From Alphaproteobacteria bacterium (lineage in GTDB: Bacteria > Pseudomonadota > Alphaproteobacteria > CAISOG01), in assembly GCA_018883285.1 (NCBI GenBank), contig VEQJ01000100.1, forward strand, positions 1-5,332: a DNA stretch of 5,332 nt. The letters are read 5' to 3'. The translations under genes were made by a program, and so were the position numbers. Each line of letters starts with the position of its first letter. Within the stretch, counting starts at the first letter, position 1. The notes under the pieces were generated by a model. That model was not told the DNA's origin. It ran no database searches and saw nothing but the letters and a program-made list of their open reading frames with translations. Below, in pieces: positions 1-5,332 of this stretch.

Positions 1-620
1 CCGTAATGCTGGCGCAGGGTGGCCAACCCCTCAGTGGTAAAGGCCAACGGCGTGGCCATGGCATAGCCGTTCAGCAGCGGGCAAAAACAGGTGTCCAGGT
101 GATAGAATCGGTCATCCACCAGTTGCAACGGCACGACGGTTTTGTTGAACAGCGCCTGCAATTCGGCGGCAGCGGCCAGCTGGCTTCGAAAGCCGTGCCC
201 CATGAAAATCCGATCCAGCGCGTTGTCATACAGGGCGTCGCCCCCCCCCTCAAACACCGCGGTGGGATGCTCAACCCGAAAGCCATTATCGGCAAACCAC
301 TGGGTGGCCAGGGGGGTTTCCCCCGCCCGCTCCTTGGTCGCGAAACGAGCAATCAGGGCGGTTTTGCCCAGCACAAAGGCATGGTTGGCGGCAAACACCA
401 TATCGGGCAGACCGTCAGCAGGCGGAATCAACCGCACCCGCCATCCCAAAGATTCGATGGTGTCTTTCAGGGCGCCCCATTGCTGTTTGGCCTTAGCCTG
501 CCACACATCTTTTTCCTGTGCCCATTGATCGGGGCGCATCCAGGGGTTGATGATATAGCTGACCTCATAAAAATCGGGGGCGCACATCAAATATTCGGGA
601 ATGATTGGGGATGATGACAT
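1..620 (-). CDS. Guanidine-modifying enzyme, amidinotransferase / dimethylargininase / arginine dihydrolase superfamily (partial, C-terminus beyond left edge)
   Basis: Reading the minus strand from an ATG at 620 gives 206 residues with no stop before the window edge. The N-terminus carries MCAPDFYEVSYIINPWM (residues 12-28), a block that I recall near the start of the guanidine-modifying domain of cyanobacterial ArgZ/AgrE and of COG1834 proteins. Further family blocks follow: PDMVFAANHAFV (72-83), with D73 and N79 at the expected substrate-contact site; FEGGGDALYD (123-132), with the active-site region glutamate E124; and FYHLDTCFCPL (172-182), with the catalytic-type histidine H174 and D176. 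The nucleophilic cysteine expected near the C-terminus lies outside the window. The family hydrolyses or transfers the guanidinium group of arginine or methylarginines in the cytoplasm. The blocks favour an ArgZ-like arginine dihydrolase (arginine to ornithine) or a related hydrolase over a true amidinotransferase, but substrate cannot be settled from half a protein. The start is supported by AAAAGG eight bases upstream. The gene is divergent from rsmD. Confidence 0.9.
   Translation of the reverse strand, partial: MSSSPIIPEYLMCAPDFYEVSYIINPWMRPDQWAQEKDVWQAKAKQQWGALKDTIESLGWRVRLIPPADGLPDMVFAANHAFVLGKTALIARFATKERAGETPLATQWFADNGFRVEHPTAVFEGGGDALYDNALDRIFMGHGFRSQLAAAAELQALFNKTVVPLQLVDDRFYHLDTCFCPLLNGYAMATPLAFTTEGLATLRQHY
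241..249. repeat. C9 homopolymer (G9 on the coding strand) inside the guanidine-modifying enzyme gene
   Basis: Nine consecutive C residues on the plus strand read as GAG GGG GGG GGC on the coding strand, giving E124-G-G-G127 of the active-site block. The reading frame is intact through the tract as printed, because family blocks on both sides are in the same frame. A change of one base would frameshift the protein at its active site. Confidence 0.95.
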
Positions 621-628
621 CGAAAAAA

Positions 629-634
629 CCTTTT
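629..634 (-). promoter_or_regulatory. Ribosome-binding site for the guanidine-modifying enzyme
   Basis: The minus strand reads AAAAGG, then eight bases (TTTTTTCG), then the ATG at 620. The AAGG core at normal spacing supports this ATG as the start, and the family-conserved MCAPDF block begins only 11 residues later. Confidence 0.6.
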
Positions 635-696
635 ACCACGCCATTGAGACGGTTGGACAAAATGCCACGCAAACGCCATTGCCTAGCCATGAAAGC

Positions 697-744
697 CTGG
701 CAAACTGATCCAACAGAAAAAATTCTTTGTTGAAATCTGGCAAA
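697..744. repeat. Direct repeat of CTGGCAAA, 40 bp apart
   Basis: CTGGCAAA occurs at 697-704 and again at 737-744 (TTTGCCAG on the minus strand). The 40-bp spacing is close to four helical turns, so the copies could be two binding sites for one regulator. With two copies of only eight bases this may be chance. The second copy runs into the left arm of the hairpin at 742-772. Confidence 0.3.
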
Positions 745-772
745 ATGGCAGAATCACATGATCTGCCGTTTT
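742..772 (+). terminator. Intrinsic-terminator-like hairpin in the divergent intergenic region
   Basis: The left arm AAAATGGCAGA (742-752) pairs with the right arm TCTGCCGTTTT (762-772) around a nine-base loop. That gives eleven pairs, one of them a U-G wobble (746/768) that exists only in plus-strand RNA; in minus-strand RNA the same position is an A-C mismatch. The core GGCAGA/TCTGCC is followed by T769-T773. This is the form of a rho-independent terminator on the plus strand. It lies upstream of rsmD and faces no annotated plus-strand gene, so it could end a short RNA starting within about 620-740, act as a 5' leader attenuator for rsmD, or be a protein-binding dyad read as DNA. The dyad is seen directly; its function is inferred. 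Confidence 0.45.
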
Positions 773-798
773 TGTAGCCAGCTTTTTCGATTCTGACA

Positions 799-827
799 AC
801 GACAAACCGCAAGTTCTGATTAAAAAT
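799..827 (+). promoter_or_regulatory. Weak candidate promoter for rsmD
   Basis: ACGACA (799-804, four of six bases matching TTGACA) is followed after 17 bases by AAAAAT (822-827, four of six matching TATAAT). It sits in the most AT-rich part of the intergenic region, about 100 bp upstream of rsmD and downstream of the hairpin. The match is poor and could easily arise by chance in AT-rich DNA, so it marks a plausible location rather than a firm site. Confidence 0.2.
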
Positions 828-922
828 TCCAACTATTTTGGCTTAGGGTGAAATAAATATGTTGTTTGGATGGGCATTTGGCCAGCGTTACCGATTGGCT
901 GCTGTTGCAACAAGGCAACCAT

Positions 923-927
923 AGGGG
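923..927 (+). promoter_or_regulatory. Ribosome-binding site for rsmD
   Basis: AGGGG lies six bases upstream of the ATG at 934. An earlier out-of-frame ATG at 929-931 reads ATG-CCA-TGA, a two-codon frame that ends across the real start, so it cannot encode a product. The Shine-Dalgarno spacing and the family-typical N-terminus MRIIAGRFRG both favour 934. Confidence 0.65.
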
Positions 928-933
928 CATGCC

Positions 934-1566
934 ATGAGAATTATCGCCGGCCGTTTTCGCGGGCTAACCCTGGCCAGCCTGCCCAAGGGCAGTCAGGATT
1001 GGTTGCGCCCCACCCGCGATCGGGTTAAGGAAACGCTGTTCCAACTGCTTAGCCATGGGGCAAAGGTTGCTGATCATTTGCCCCCGCTGGCCGACTGCCT
1101 GGTGGCCGATATGGCCTGTGGCAGTGGCAATTTGGGCTTTGAGGCCTTGTCGCGGGGCGCCGCGTATGTGGTGCTGATGGATCAGCGGCCTGAGGCCTTG
1201 CAGCTGGCCGCCAGCAATGCGGCGCGGCTAAAGCTGGCCTGCCCCGGATCATCGCTGACCATCATGCGGGGGGATTTGCGCCGCCTGCCCCCCGCGCCGC
1301 AGCCGTGCCACCTGATTCTGCTGGATCCCCCCTATGGCCAGGGGCTGGTTGATGCCGCGGTGATGCAAATGGTGGATCGTGGCTGGTTACAGCCTGGCGC
1401 GCTGGTGGTGGCCGAAACGGGCAGACGGGATCCGGTAACGCCGCCGATAGGCTGGCAACTGCTGGATCAACGGCTAATTGGCGAAAGCCGCCTGAGTTTT
1501 CTGCTGGCGCCGCTGCATCCACCGCTCAAAGAACAGGTAAATCACGGGGGTGATGTACAGGGTTAA
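934..1566 (+). CDS. rsmD: 16S rRNA (guanine(966)-N2)-methyltransferase RsmD
   Basis: The 210-residue product is a cytoplasmic SAM-dependent methyltransferase. By family it methylates N2 of G966 in helix 31 of 16S rRNA, acting on assembled 30S particles. The hallmarks appear in order: MRIIAGRFRG at the N-terminus (1-10), LRPTRDRVKETLF (24-36), SAM-binding motif I DMACGSGNLGFEALSRGA (59-76), an acidic residue ending the second strand (MDQRPEA, D83), and catalytic motif DPPY (131-134). The end of the methyltransferase fold is near GESRLSFLLAP (183-193). Family members are usually about 180-200 residues. The extra C-terminal tail here (about 194-210) is encoded opposite the 3' end of the convergent efflux permease gene, and residues 181-210 all lie in that overlap. 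The gene seems to stand alone, with a 313-bp leader region and no downstream co-directional partner. Function is assigned confidently; biological relevance of the tail is unknown. Confidence 0.95.
   Translation: MRIIAGRFRGLTLASLPKGSQDWLRPTRDRVKETLFQLLSHGAKVADHLPPLADCLVADMACGSGNLGFEALSRGAAYVVLMDQRPEALQLAASNAARLKLACPGSSLTIMRGDLRRLPPAPQPCHLILLDPPYGQGLVDAAVMQMVDRGWLQPGALVVAETGRRDPVTPPIGWQLLDQRLIGESRLSFLLAPLHPPLKEQVNHGGDVQG
1266..1295. repeat. All-GC inverted repeat inside rsmD
   Basis: GCGGGGGG (1266-1273) is the exact reverse complement of CCCCCCGC (1288-1295), separated by 14 bases. It could form an 8-bp all-GC hairpin in the rsmD mRNA. The bases encode part of M111 through A121 (RGDLRRLPP), so the repeat may be a by-product of adjacent GGG and CCC codons. 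No T-run follows, so it is not an intrinsic terminator. Confidence 0.6.
1474..1566. other. 93-bp tail-to-tail overlap of rsmD and the efflux permease gene
   Basis: The permease stop (TAG, complement of 1474-1476) lies inside rsmD, and the rsmD stop (TAA, 1564-1566) lies inside the permease gene. The codons are in exact antisense register. RsmD K199-E200-Q201-V202-N203-H204 sits opposite permease F-F-L-Y-I-V, and the rsmD stop faces a TTA leucine codon (L1005). No intrinsic terminator is visible for either gene near here, so converging transcripts should overlap in antisense. Confidence 0.9.
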
Positions 1567-4500
1567 CAGCTGCGAGGTCAGCAAGCCGCCGACCACCGCA
1601 ATCCCCAACGGTTGCCGCAGCTCGGATCCTGCCCCAATCCCCAAGGCAATCGGCAGGGTGCCGAAAATCGCCGCCATGGTGGTCATCATGATCGGGCGGA
1701 AGCGCAGCAGGCAGGCTTGGTGAATCGCCACCTCTGCACTGGCACCCTGGGCTTTGGCCGCAATGGCAAAATCAACCATCATGATGGCGTTTTTCTTGAC
1801 AATCCCAATCAGCAGGACGATGCCGATTATGGCAATCACGCTGAGCTCCATATCAAACAGCCACAGCACCGCCAACGCCCCCAAACCCGCTGAGGGCAAG
1901 CCCGACAGGATGGTGACGGGGTGAATAAAGCTTTCGTACAACATGCCCAAAATGATGTAGATGACCGCCACCGCCAGCAGCAGCAGCATACCCTGCCCCG
2001 CTGCGGAATCTTGGAACGCCTGCGCCGTGCCCTGAAAACTGGTGATGATGCTGTCCGGCACAGCCAACTTGGCCTTCATCCCATCAATCTTGCTGACCGC
2101 CTGGCTAAGGGCTGTGCCTGCGGCCAAGTTAAAGGAAATCGTCACCGACGGTAATTGCCCCTGGTGATTGATCGACAACGGCCCCGTCCCCTGCACCAGG
2201 GTGGCAATACTATCCAACGACACCAGCTGGCCATCCTTACCGCGCACAAACAGCTTTTTGATATCCTCAGGCGTTTGTTGGCCGTCGGCCTTTGTTTCCA
2301 ACACCACCTGATAGTCGTTGGATGGCGTGTAGAGGGTCGCGGCCTGCGCCGTGCCAAAGGCGGCGTACAGCGCCTGACGAATATCTTGGTAGGTCAGGCC
2401 GAGGCTGGCCGCCTTTTGCTGATCCACCACCAGGCGGGCTTCCAGGCTTTTCAGCTGCAAATCGGTGCTGACATCCAAAAACCCAGGTATTTTGGCCATC
2501 GCCACCTGCAATTGATCGGCCTTGCTGTACAGCTCCTGCAAATCGCTGCCCTGCAGGGTGTATTGGTACAACGCCTTGCTAAGCCGTCCGCCGATTTGGA
2601 TATTCTGAATCGGCTGCATAAAGACATTCAGCCCCTGCACCTGCGATAATTGGCTACGCAACCGTTGTATCACCGCGCCCGCCGGCGGCCGTTCCCCCCG
2701 CGGAGTCAGGCCAAAAAAGATACGGCCAGAGTTCAGCGCGCCGCGCCCGCCACCCAACGCGAAAAAGACATTCTGCACCGCGGGATCCTGGGCGATGATG
2801 GCGGCCGCCTGTTTCTGCTTCTCCACCATGGCGTCATAGGAAATATCCTGCGCCGCCTCGGTAATCGCAAAGACAAAGCCGGTGTCCTCTAGCGGGAAAA
2901 AGCCTTTGGGCATGGCGTTAAAAGCCAGGATGGTGGCCAACAGGCTGGCCAGCACGCTGATCAGGGTCAGTCGTTGATGCCGCAACACCCAATCCAGGCT
3001 GCGTTCATACAGGCGGTGAATGGCATCAAAGCCCGCCTCTAACCGTTGCGCCAGCGCCGATTCTTTGTCATGGCCATCGCTATCCCCCGCCGCCCCCTTA
3101 TGCGGTTTTAACCAACGGCTGCACAACATCGGGGTCAGGGTTAGCGAGATAAAGCCAGACAGCAGGATGGCAACGCTGATCGTCACCGCAAACTCACGGA
3201 ACAGCCGCCCAACAATGCCGCCCATGAACAACACGGGCAAAAACACCGCCACCAGCGAAAAGGTAATCGAGATAATGGTAAAGCCGATTTCGCCGGATCC
3301 CTTCAACGCCGCCTCCATCGGCGACATCCCCTCCTCAATATACCGAACGATGTTTTCCAGCACGACGATGGCATCATCCACCACAAAGCCGACGCACAGG
3401 GTTAGCGCCAGCAGGGAAATGTTGTTGATGCTGAAGCCAAACAGCGCCATCAAGCCATAGGTGGCGACGATCGACAGCGGCACGGCAATGGCGGGAATCA
3501 GGGTGGCGGAGGCCTTGCGCAGGAACAAAAAGATAACCGCCACCACCAACACAATCGTCAACAACATGGTCAGCTGCACATCATGCAACGATTCCTTAAC
3601 CGCCACCGAACGGTCGAACAGGGGGGTCAGCTCAATTGACGGCGGAATCTGGCTGCGAAAGGTGGGCAGCAGGTCGCGCACCCGTTGCACCACCTCAATC
3701 GTGTTGGCGTCGGGCTGGCGCTGAATCGCGATGACCACCGCGTTTTTGCCGTTGATGCTGCCGATTGCCCGCAAATCCTCTACCGAATCGCTGACATTGG
3801 CGACATCGTTCAGGCGCACGGGGGCACCATTGCGCCAGGTGACAATCAGCGGGCGAAAGCCATCGGCGTTGCTGGGCTGTCCCGCCACCTTAAGGTTAAA
3901 CAGCTGTTTTTCGCCATTGATGGTGCCAACCGGCGCGTTGCTGGCGGCGCCCGCCAAGGCCTGTTTCAGCTCCGCAAAGGTCAGATCGTGGGCGGCCAGC
4001 GCCTGCGGATCGGCCTGCACCCGCACCGCGTATTTCTGCGCCCCGTACAGCTGCACCTGCGCCACCCCAGGCAGGGTGGAGATGCGTTGCGCCATCATGG
4101 TGTCGGCGTATTCGTTGACGGTTGAGATCGGCACGGTGTCTGAGGAAACCGCGATAAACAAAACCGGCTGATCGGCGGGATTGACCTTTTGGAACGACGG
4201 CGGCGTGGTCATTTCTGGCGGCAGTTTGCGCAGGCTGGCCGAAATCGCCGTTTGCACATCCAGGGCGGCGGCATCGATATTGCGATCCAGATCGAATTGC
4301 AGGGTGATTTGGGTGCTGCCCAAAAAGCTGGTGGAGGTGATCGCGCTGATCCCCGAAATGGTCGAAAATTGCCGCTCCAACGGGGTCGCGACCGAGGATG
4401 CCATGGTTTCAGGGCTGGCACCCGATAGGCTGGCGGTGACTTGGATGGTGGGAAAGTCCACCCGCGGCAGGGCGCTGACCGCTAAGCTGTTATAGCCCGC

Positions 4501-4578
4501 CAGCCCGCCGACGATCATCGCCATCGTTAGCAGGGTGGTAAAAACCGGCCGACGGATGCAAAAGGCGGAAAGGCTCAT
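1474..4578 (-). CDS. RND-family multidrug efflux permease, HAE1 family, MdtB/MdtC type
   Basis: The intact 1034-residue protein is the inner-membrane, proton-driven pump of a tripartite exporter, of normal length for the family. Twelve membrane segments are apparent: TM1 about 12-30, TM2-TM6 about 335-486, TM7 about 534-553 and TM8-TM12 about 862-1016, with two large periplasmic loops (about 31-334 and 554-861). The proton-relay residues are present: D401 and D402 in TM4 (GFVVDDAIVVLENI), K929 in TM10 (GIVKKNAIMMVDF), and R959 and T966 in TM11, corresponding to AcrB D407, D408, K940, R971 and T978. The GASPETMASSVATPLER block (53-69) resembles MdtC, while EIGFTIISITFSLVAVFLP (430-448) and VGRLFREFA resemble MdtB, so neither symbol is assigned. 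The ATG overlaps the adaptor stop (ATGA), indicating one operon and probable translational coupling. No second RND gene and no outer-membrane channel follow. The substrate cannot be read from sequence; drugs, bile-salt-like compounds or metabolites are possible by family. Confidence 0.95.
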   Translation of the reverse strand: MSLSAFCIRRPVFTTLLTMAMIVGGLAGYNSLAVSALPRVDFPTIQVTASLSGASPETMASSVATPLERQFSTISGISAITSTSFLGSTQITLQFDLDRNIDAAALDVQTAISASLRKLPPEMTTPPSFQKVNPADQPVLFIAVSSDTVPISTVNEYADTMMAQRISTLPGVAQVQLYGAQKYAVRVQADPQALAAHDLTFAELKQALAGAASNAPVGTINGEKQLFNLKVAGQPSNADGFRPLIVTWRNGAPVRLNDVANVSDSVEDLRAIGSINGKNAVVIAIQRQPDANTIEVVQRVRDLLPTFRSQIPPSIELTPLFDRSVAVKESLHDVQLTMLLTIVLVVAVIFLFLRKASATLIPAIAVPLSIVATYGLMALFGFSINNISLLALTLCVGFVVDDAIVVLENIVRYIEEGMSPMEAALKGSGEIGFTIISITFSLVAVFLPVLFMGGIVGRLFREFAVTISVAILLSGFISLTLTPMLCSRWLKPHKGAAGDSDGHDKESALAQRLEAGFDAIHRLYERSLDWVLRHQRLTLISVLASLLATILAFNAMPKGFFPLEDTGFVFAITEAAQDISYDAMVEKQKQAAAIIAQDPAVQNVFFALGGGRGALNSGRIFFGLTPRGERPPAGAVIQRLRSQLSQVQGLNVFMQPIQNIQIGGRLSKALYQYTLQGSDLQELYSKADQLQVAMAKIPGFLDVSTDLQLKSLEARLVVDQQKAASLGLTYQDIRQALYAAFGTAQAATLYTPSNDYQVVLETKADGQQTPEDIKKLFVRGKDGQLVSLDSIATLVQGTGPLSINHQGQLPSVTISFNLAAGTALSQAVSKIDGMKAKLAVPDSIITSFQGTAQAFQDSAAGQGMLLLLAVAVIYIILGMLYESFIHPVTILSGLPSAGLGALAVLWLFDMELSVIAIIGIVLLIGIVKKNAIMMVDFAIAAKAQGASAEVAIHQACLLRFRPIMMTTMAAIFGTLPIALGIGAGSELRQPLGIAVVGGLLTSQLLTLYITPVIYLFFERWMQRRQQKTQAAFAN
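4575..4578 (-). promoter_or_regulatory. ATGA stop/start overlap between adaptor and permease genes
   Basis: On the minus strand the adaptor's TGA stop (4575-4577) shares bases with the permease ATG (4576-4578). No good Shine-Dalgarno sequence is evident just upstream (the sequence is GC-rich, ending GCGGCCAAACC), which fits re-initiation by ribosomes finishing the adaptor. Confidence 0.8.
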
Positions 4579-5332
4579 GGTTTGGCCGCGTTCGGGTCTT
4601 TGGGTTGCCCCGTTGGCTGCCCCGCCTCAGGAGATGGCGCTGGAGCAGAGGCAGCAGCAGCAGCAGGATCGGCCACCGCCACCCCCTCACTAACCCGCAA
4701 CAGGCCATCGCTAATCACCCGATCCCCCACCTCCAGACCCTGTTGCACGATGGCCAGATTGCCCGCCACCCGCGCCAGCTCTATTGGGCGGCGGACGGCC
4801 TTTTGATCGGCGGGATTGACCACAAACACAAAATGCTTGCCCTCATCCCCCTGCACCGCCGCGGCAGGAATGGTCAGCGCCTGTTGATCAGTGCCCAGCG
4901 ACAACACGGCGGTCACGAACATGCCTGGCCACAGTTTTTCGTCGCTGTTGGCAAAGCCAGCACGGGCGACAAAGGTGCCGTTGCCCGCATCAATGGCGTT
5001 GTCGATATAGTCCAATTGCCCCTGCCCCAAATCGGGCTGGCCATTGCGCCGCACCGTCACCGCCAGCGATTGCCCCGATGACCGATCGGCCATCGCCGTC
5101 CGCACGGCATCGTAATAGCGTTGCGGGATCGCCATTTGCACCCGTATCGGCTGAATCTGGTTGATGGTGACCAACGGTTGTGGATCATTGGCCTTAACAT
5201 TGTTGCCCAGGGTGACGTTGATGGTGCCCGCCCGCCCCGTAATCGGGCTGGCAATTTTGGTATAGCCCAACAGCACCCTGCTGTTTTCCCGCCCTGCCGC
5301 CGCCGCGTTCAGATCGGCCTGCGCGCTGGCAT
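4575..5332 (-). CDS. Periplasmic adaptor (membrane fusion protein) of the RND pump, MdtA/HlyD family (partial, N-terminus beyond right edge)
   Basis: The frame is open to the window edge, giving 251 complete C-terminal codons plus two bases; a GTG at 5276 is internal and not a start. Visible residues begin in an Ala/Gln-rich helix (about 1-18), the end of the alpha-hairpin. Next come the returning half of the lipoyl domain, YTKIASPITGRAG (23-35) and GNNVKANDPQPLVTI, the beta-barrel with IDNAIDAGNGTFVARAGFAN and the LWPGMFVTAVLSL strand, and a membrane-proximal domain with LTIPAAAVQGDEGKHFVFVV and GLEVGDRVISDGLLRVSEG. The last roughly 33 residues are a low-complexity Ala/Pro tail with an A5 run. 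The order of domains matches MdtA-type adaptors, which link the pump to an outer-membrane channel across the periplasm. The signal peptide or lipobox, first lipoyl half and promoter lie outside the window. The permease start overlaps its stop, so the two are surely co-transcribed. Confidence 0.93.
   Translation of the reverse strand, partial: ASAQADLNAAAAGRENSRVLLGYTKIASPITGRAGTINVTLGNNVKANDPQPLVTINQIQPIRVQMAIPQRYYDAVRTAMADRSSGQSLAVTVRRNGQPDLGQGQLDYIDNAIDAGNGTFVARAGFANSDEKLWPGMFVTAVLSLGTDQQALTIPAAAVQGDEGKHFVFVVNPADQKAVRRPIELARVAGNLAIVQQGLEVGDRVISDGLLRVSEGVAVADPAAAAASAPAPSPEAGQPTGQPKDPNAAKP
4652..4666. repeat. (CAG)5 trinucleotide repeat in the adaptor's Ala/Pro tail
   Basis: Five CAG units on the plus strand read as four GCT codons plus part of a fifth alanine codon (GCC) on the coding strand, forming most of the A5 run in the C-terminal tail. 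Gain or loss of a unit would change alanine number without shifting the frame. It lies in an unstructured tail after the membrane-proximal domain, so length changes are probably tolerated. Confidence 0.85.

Larger units (their letters stand above)
621..933. other. Divergent intergenic region between the guanidine-modifying enzyme gene and rsmD
   Basis: These 313 bases separate two divergently transcribed genes and are visibly richer in A and T than the flanks, especially 819-860. I see no credible protein-coding gene here. The region must hold promoters for both genes, but no strong sigma-70-type pair stands out on either strand. It contains a terminator-like hairpin at 742-772, the octamer CTGGCAAA twice 40 bp apart (697-704 and 737-744), two GANTC sites (751-755 and 789-793), a perfect 10-bp palindrome TGTTGCAACA at 903-912, and the two ribosome-binding sites. 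Just before rsmD, GTTGC (904-908) can pair with GCAAC (915-919) around a six-base loop next to the Shine-Dalgarno sequence. Confidence 0.8.

Noticed and set aside
311..324. G6-TTT-C5 inverted repeat inside the guanidine-modifying enzyme gene
   Set aside because: It is short, falls in codons for Gly, Glu, Thr and Pro, and has no T-run or positional logic. Chance from GGG and CCC codons is sufficient.
6..614. A 202-codon plus-strand open frame opposite the guanidine-modifying enzyme, and further overlapping frames within 71-528
   Set aside because: The protein read from the minus strand at 620 carries several strong family motifs across the whole interval. The plus-strand frame is low-complexity Gly/Gln/His sequence typical of an antisense shadow in GC-rich DNA.
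751..793. Two GANTC sites (751-755 and 789-793) upstream of rsmD as CcrM-controlled promoter elements
   Set aside because: I can pick out roughly fifteen other GANTC sites in the coding parts of the window, so two in 313 bp is not a notable enrichment and no aligned promoter supports a role.
903..912. Palindrome TGTTGCAACA and the overlapping GTTGC/GCAAC hairpin before the rsmD ribosome-binding site, as a riboswitch or operator
   Set aside because: Only five base pairs can form in RNA, with no conserved ligand-binding architecture. It is listed in the intergenic description but not supported as a functional element.
1420..1640. An intrinsic terminator shared by rsmD and the permease operon
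   Set aside because: I found no GC-rich stem followed by a T-run on either strand around the two stops; the coding regions overlap instead.
3020..4171. Several plus-strand open frames of about 87-146 codons opposite the RND permease gene
   Set aside because: They lie entirely antisense to conserved permease sequence, have no recognisable motif, and overlap one another, so codon bias of the permease explains them.
5057..5276. GTG at 5276 as the start of the adaptor gene
   Set aside because: The frame stays open to the window edge, and a start there would remove the alpha-hairpin and first half of the lipoyl domain. The GTG encodes an internal valine.

Overview
The window looks like ordinary chromosomal DNA from a Gram-negative, probably proteobacterial and perhaps alphaproteobacterial, organism. 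The evidence is a moderately high GC content by eye, an inner-membrane RND pump with its periplasmic adaptor (which implies an outer membrane), and the 16S rRNA methyltransferase RsmD. No taxonomic marker fixes the lineage, so this placement is inference.

Layout from left to right: (a) 1-620, minus strand, the N-terminal 206 residues of a guanidine-modifying enzyme (amidinotransferase / dimethylargininase / arginine dihydrolase superfamily), cut off by the window's left edge before the expected catalytic cysteine; (b) 621-933, an AT-richer divergent intergenic region with an 11-bp hairpin followed by a T-run, a repeated 8-mer, and the ribosome-binding sites of the two flanking genes; (c) 934-1566, plus strand, rsmD; (d) 1474-4578, minus strand, a complete 1034-residue RND efflux permease of the MdtB/MdtC type; (e) 4575-5332, minus strand, the C-terminal 251 residues of its membrane fusion protein, cut off by the right edge.

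The adaptor and permease form an operon read right to left, joined by an ATGA stop/start overlap. Together they would form the inner-membrane and periplasmic parts of a tripartite, proton-driven exporter. No outer-membrane channel gene is visible, and no second RND gene follows the first, unlike the enterobacterial mdtABC order. rsmD runs convergently into the permease gene, and the two coding regions overlap tail to tail by 93 bp in exact antisense codon register, so the last residues of RsmD are the complement of the last transmembrane helix of the pump. The guanidine-modifying enzyme is divergent from rsmD and has no evident functional link to it.

I found no CRISPR array, tRNA, rRNA, insertion sequence, phage gene or toxin-antitoxin pair, and no convincing undescribed system. 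The points most worth checking are the terminator-like hairpin in the divergent intergenic region, the 93-bp convergent overlap, the C9 tract lying on the active-site glutamate codon of the left-hand enzyme, and the single MdtB/MdtC-mosaic permease.
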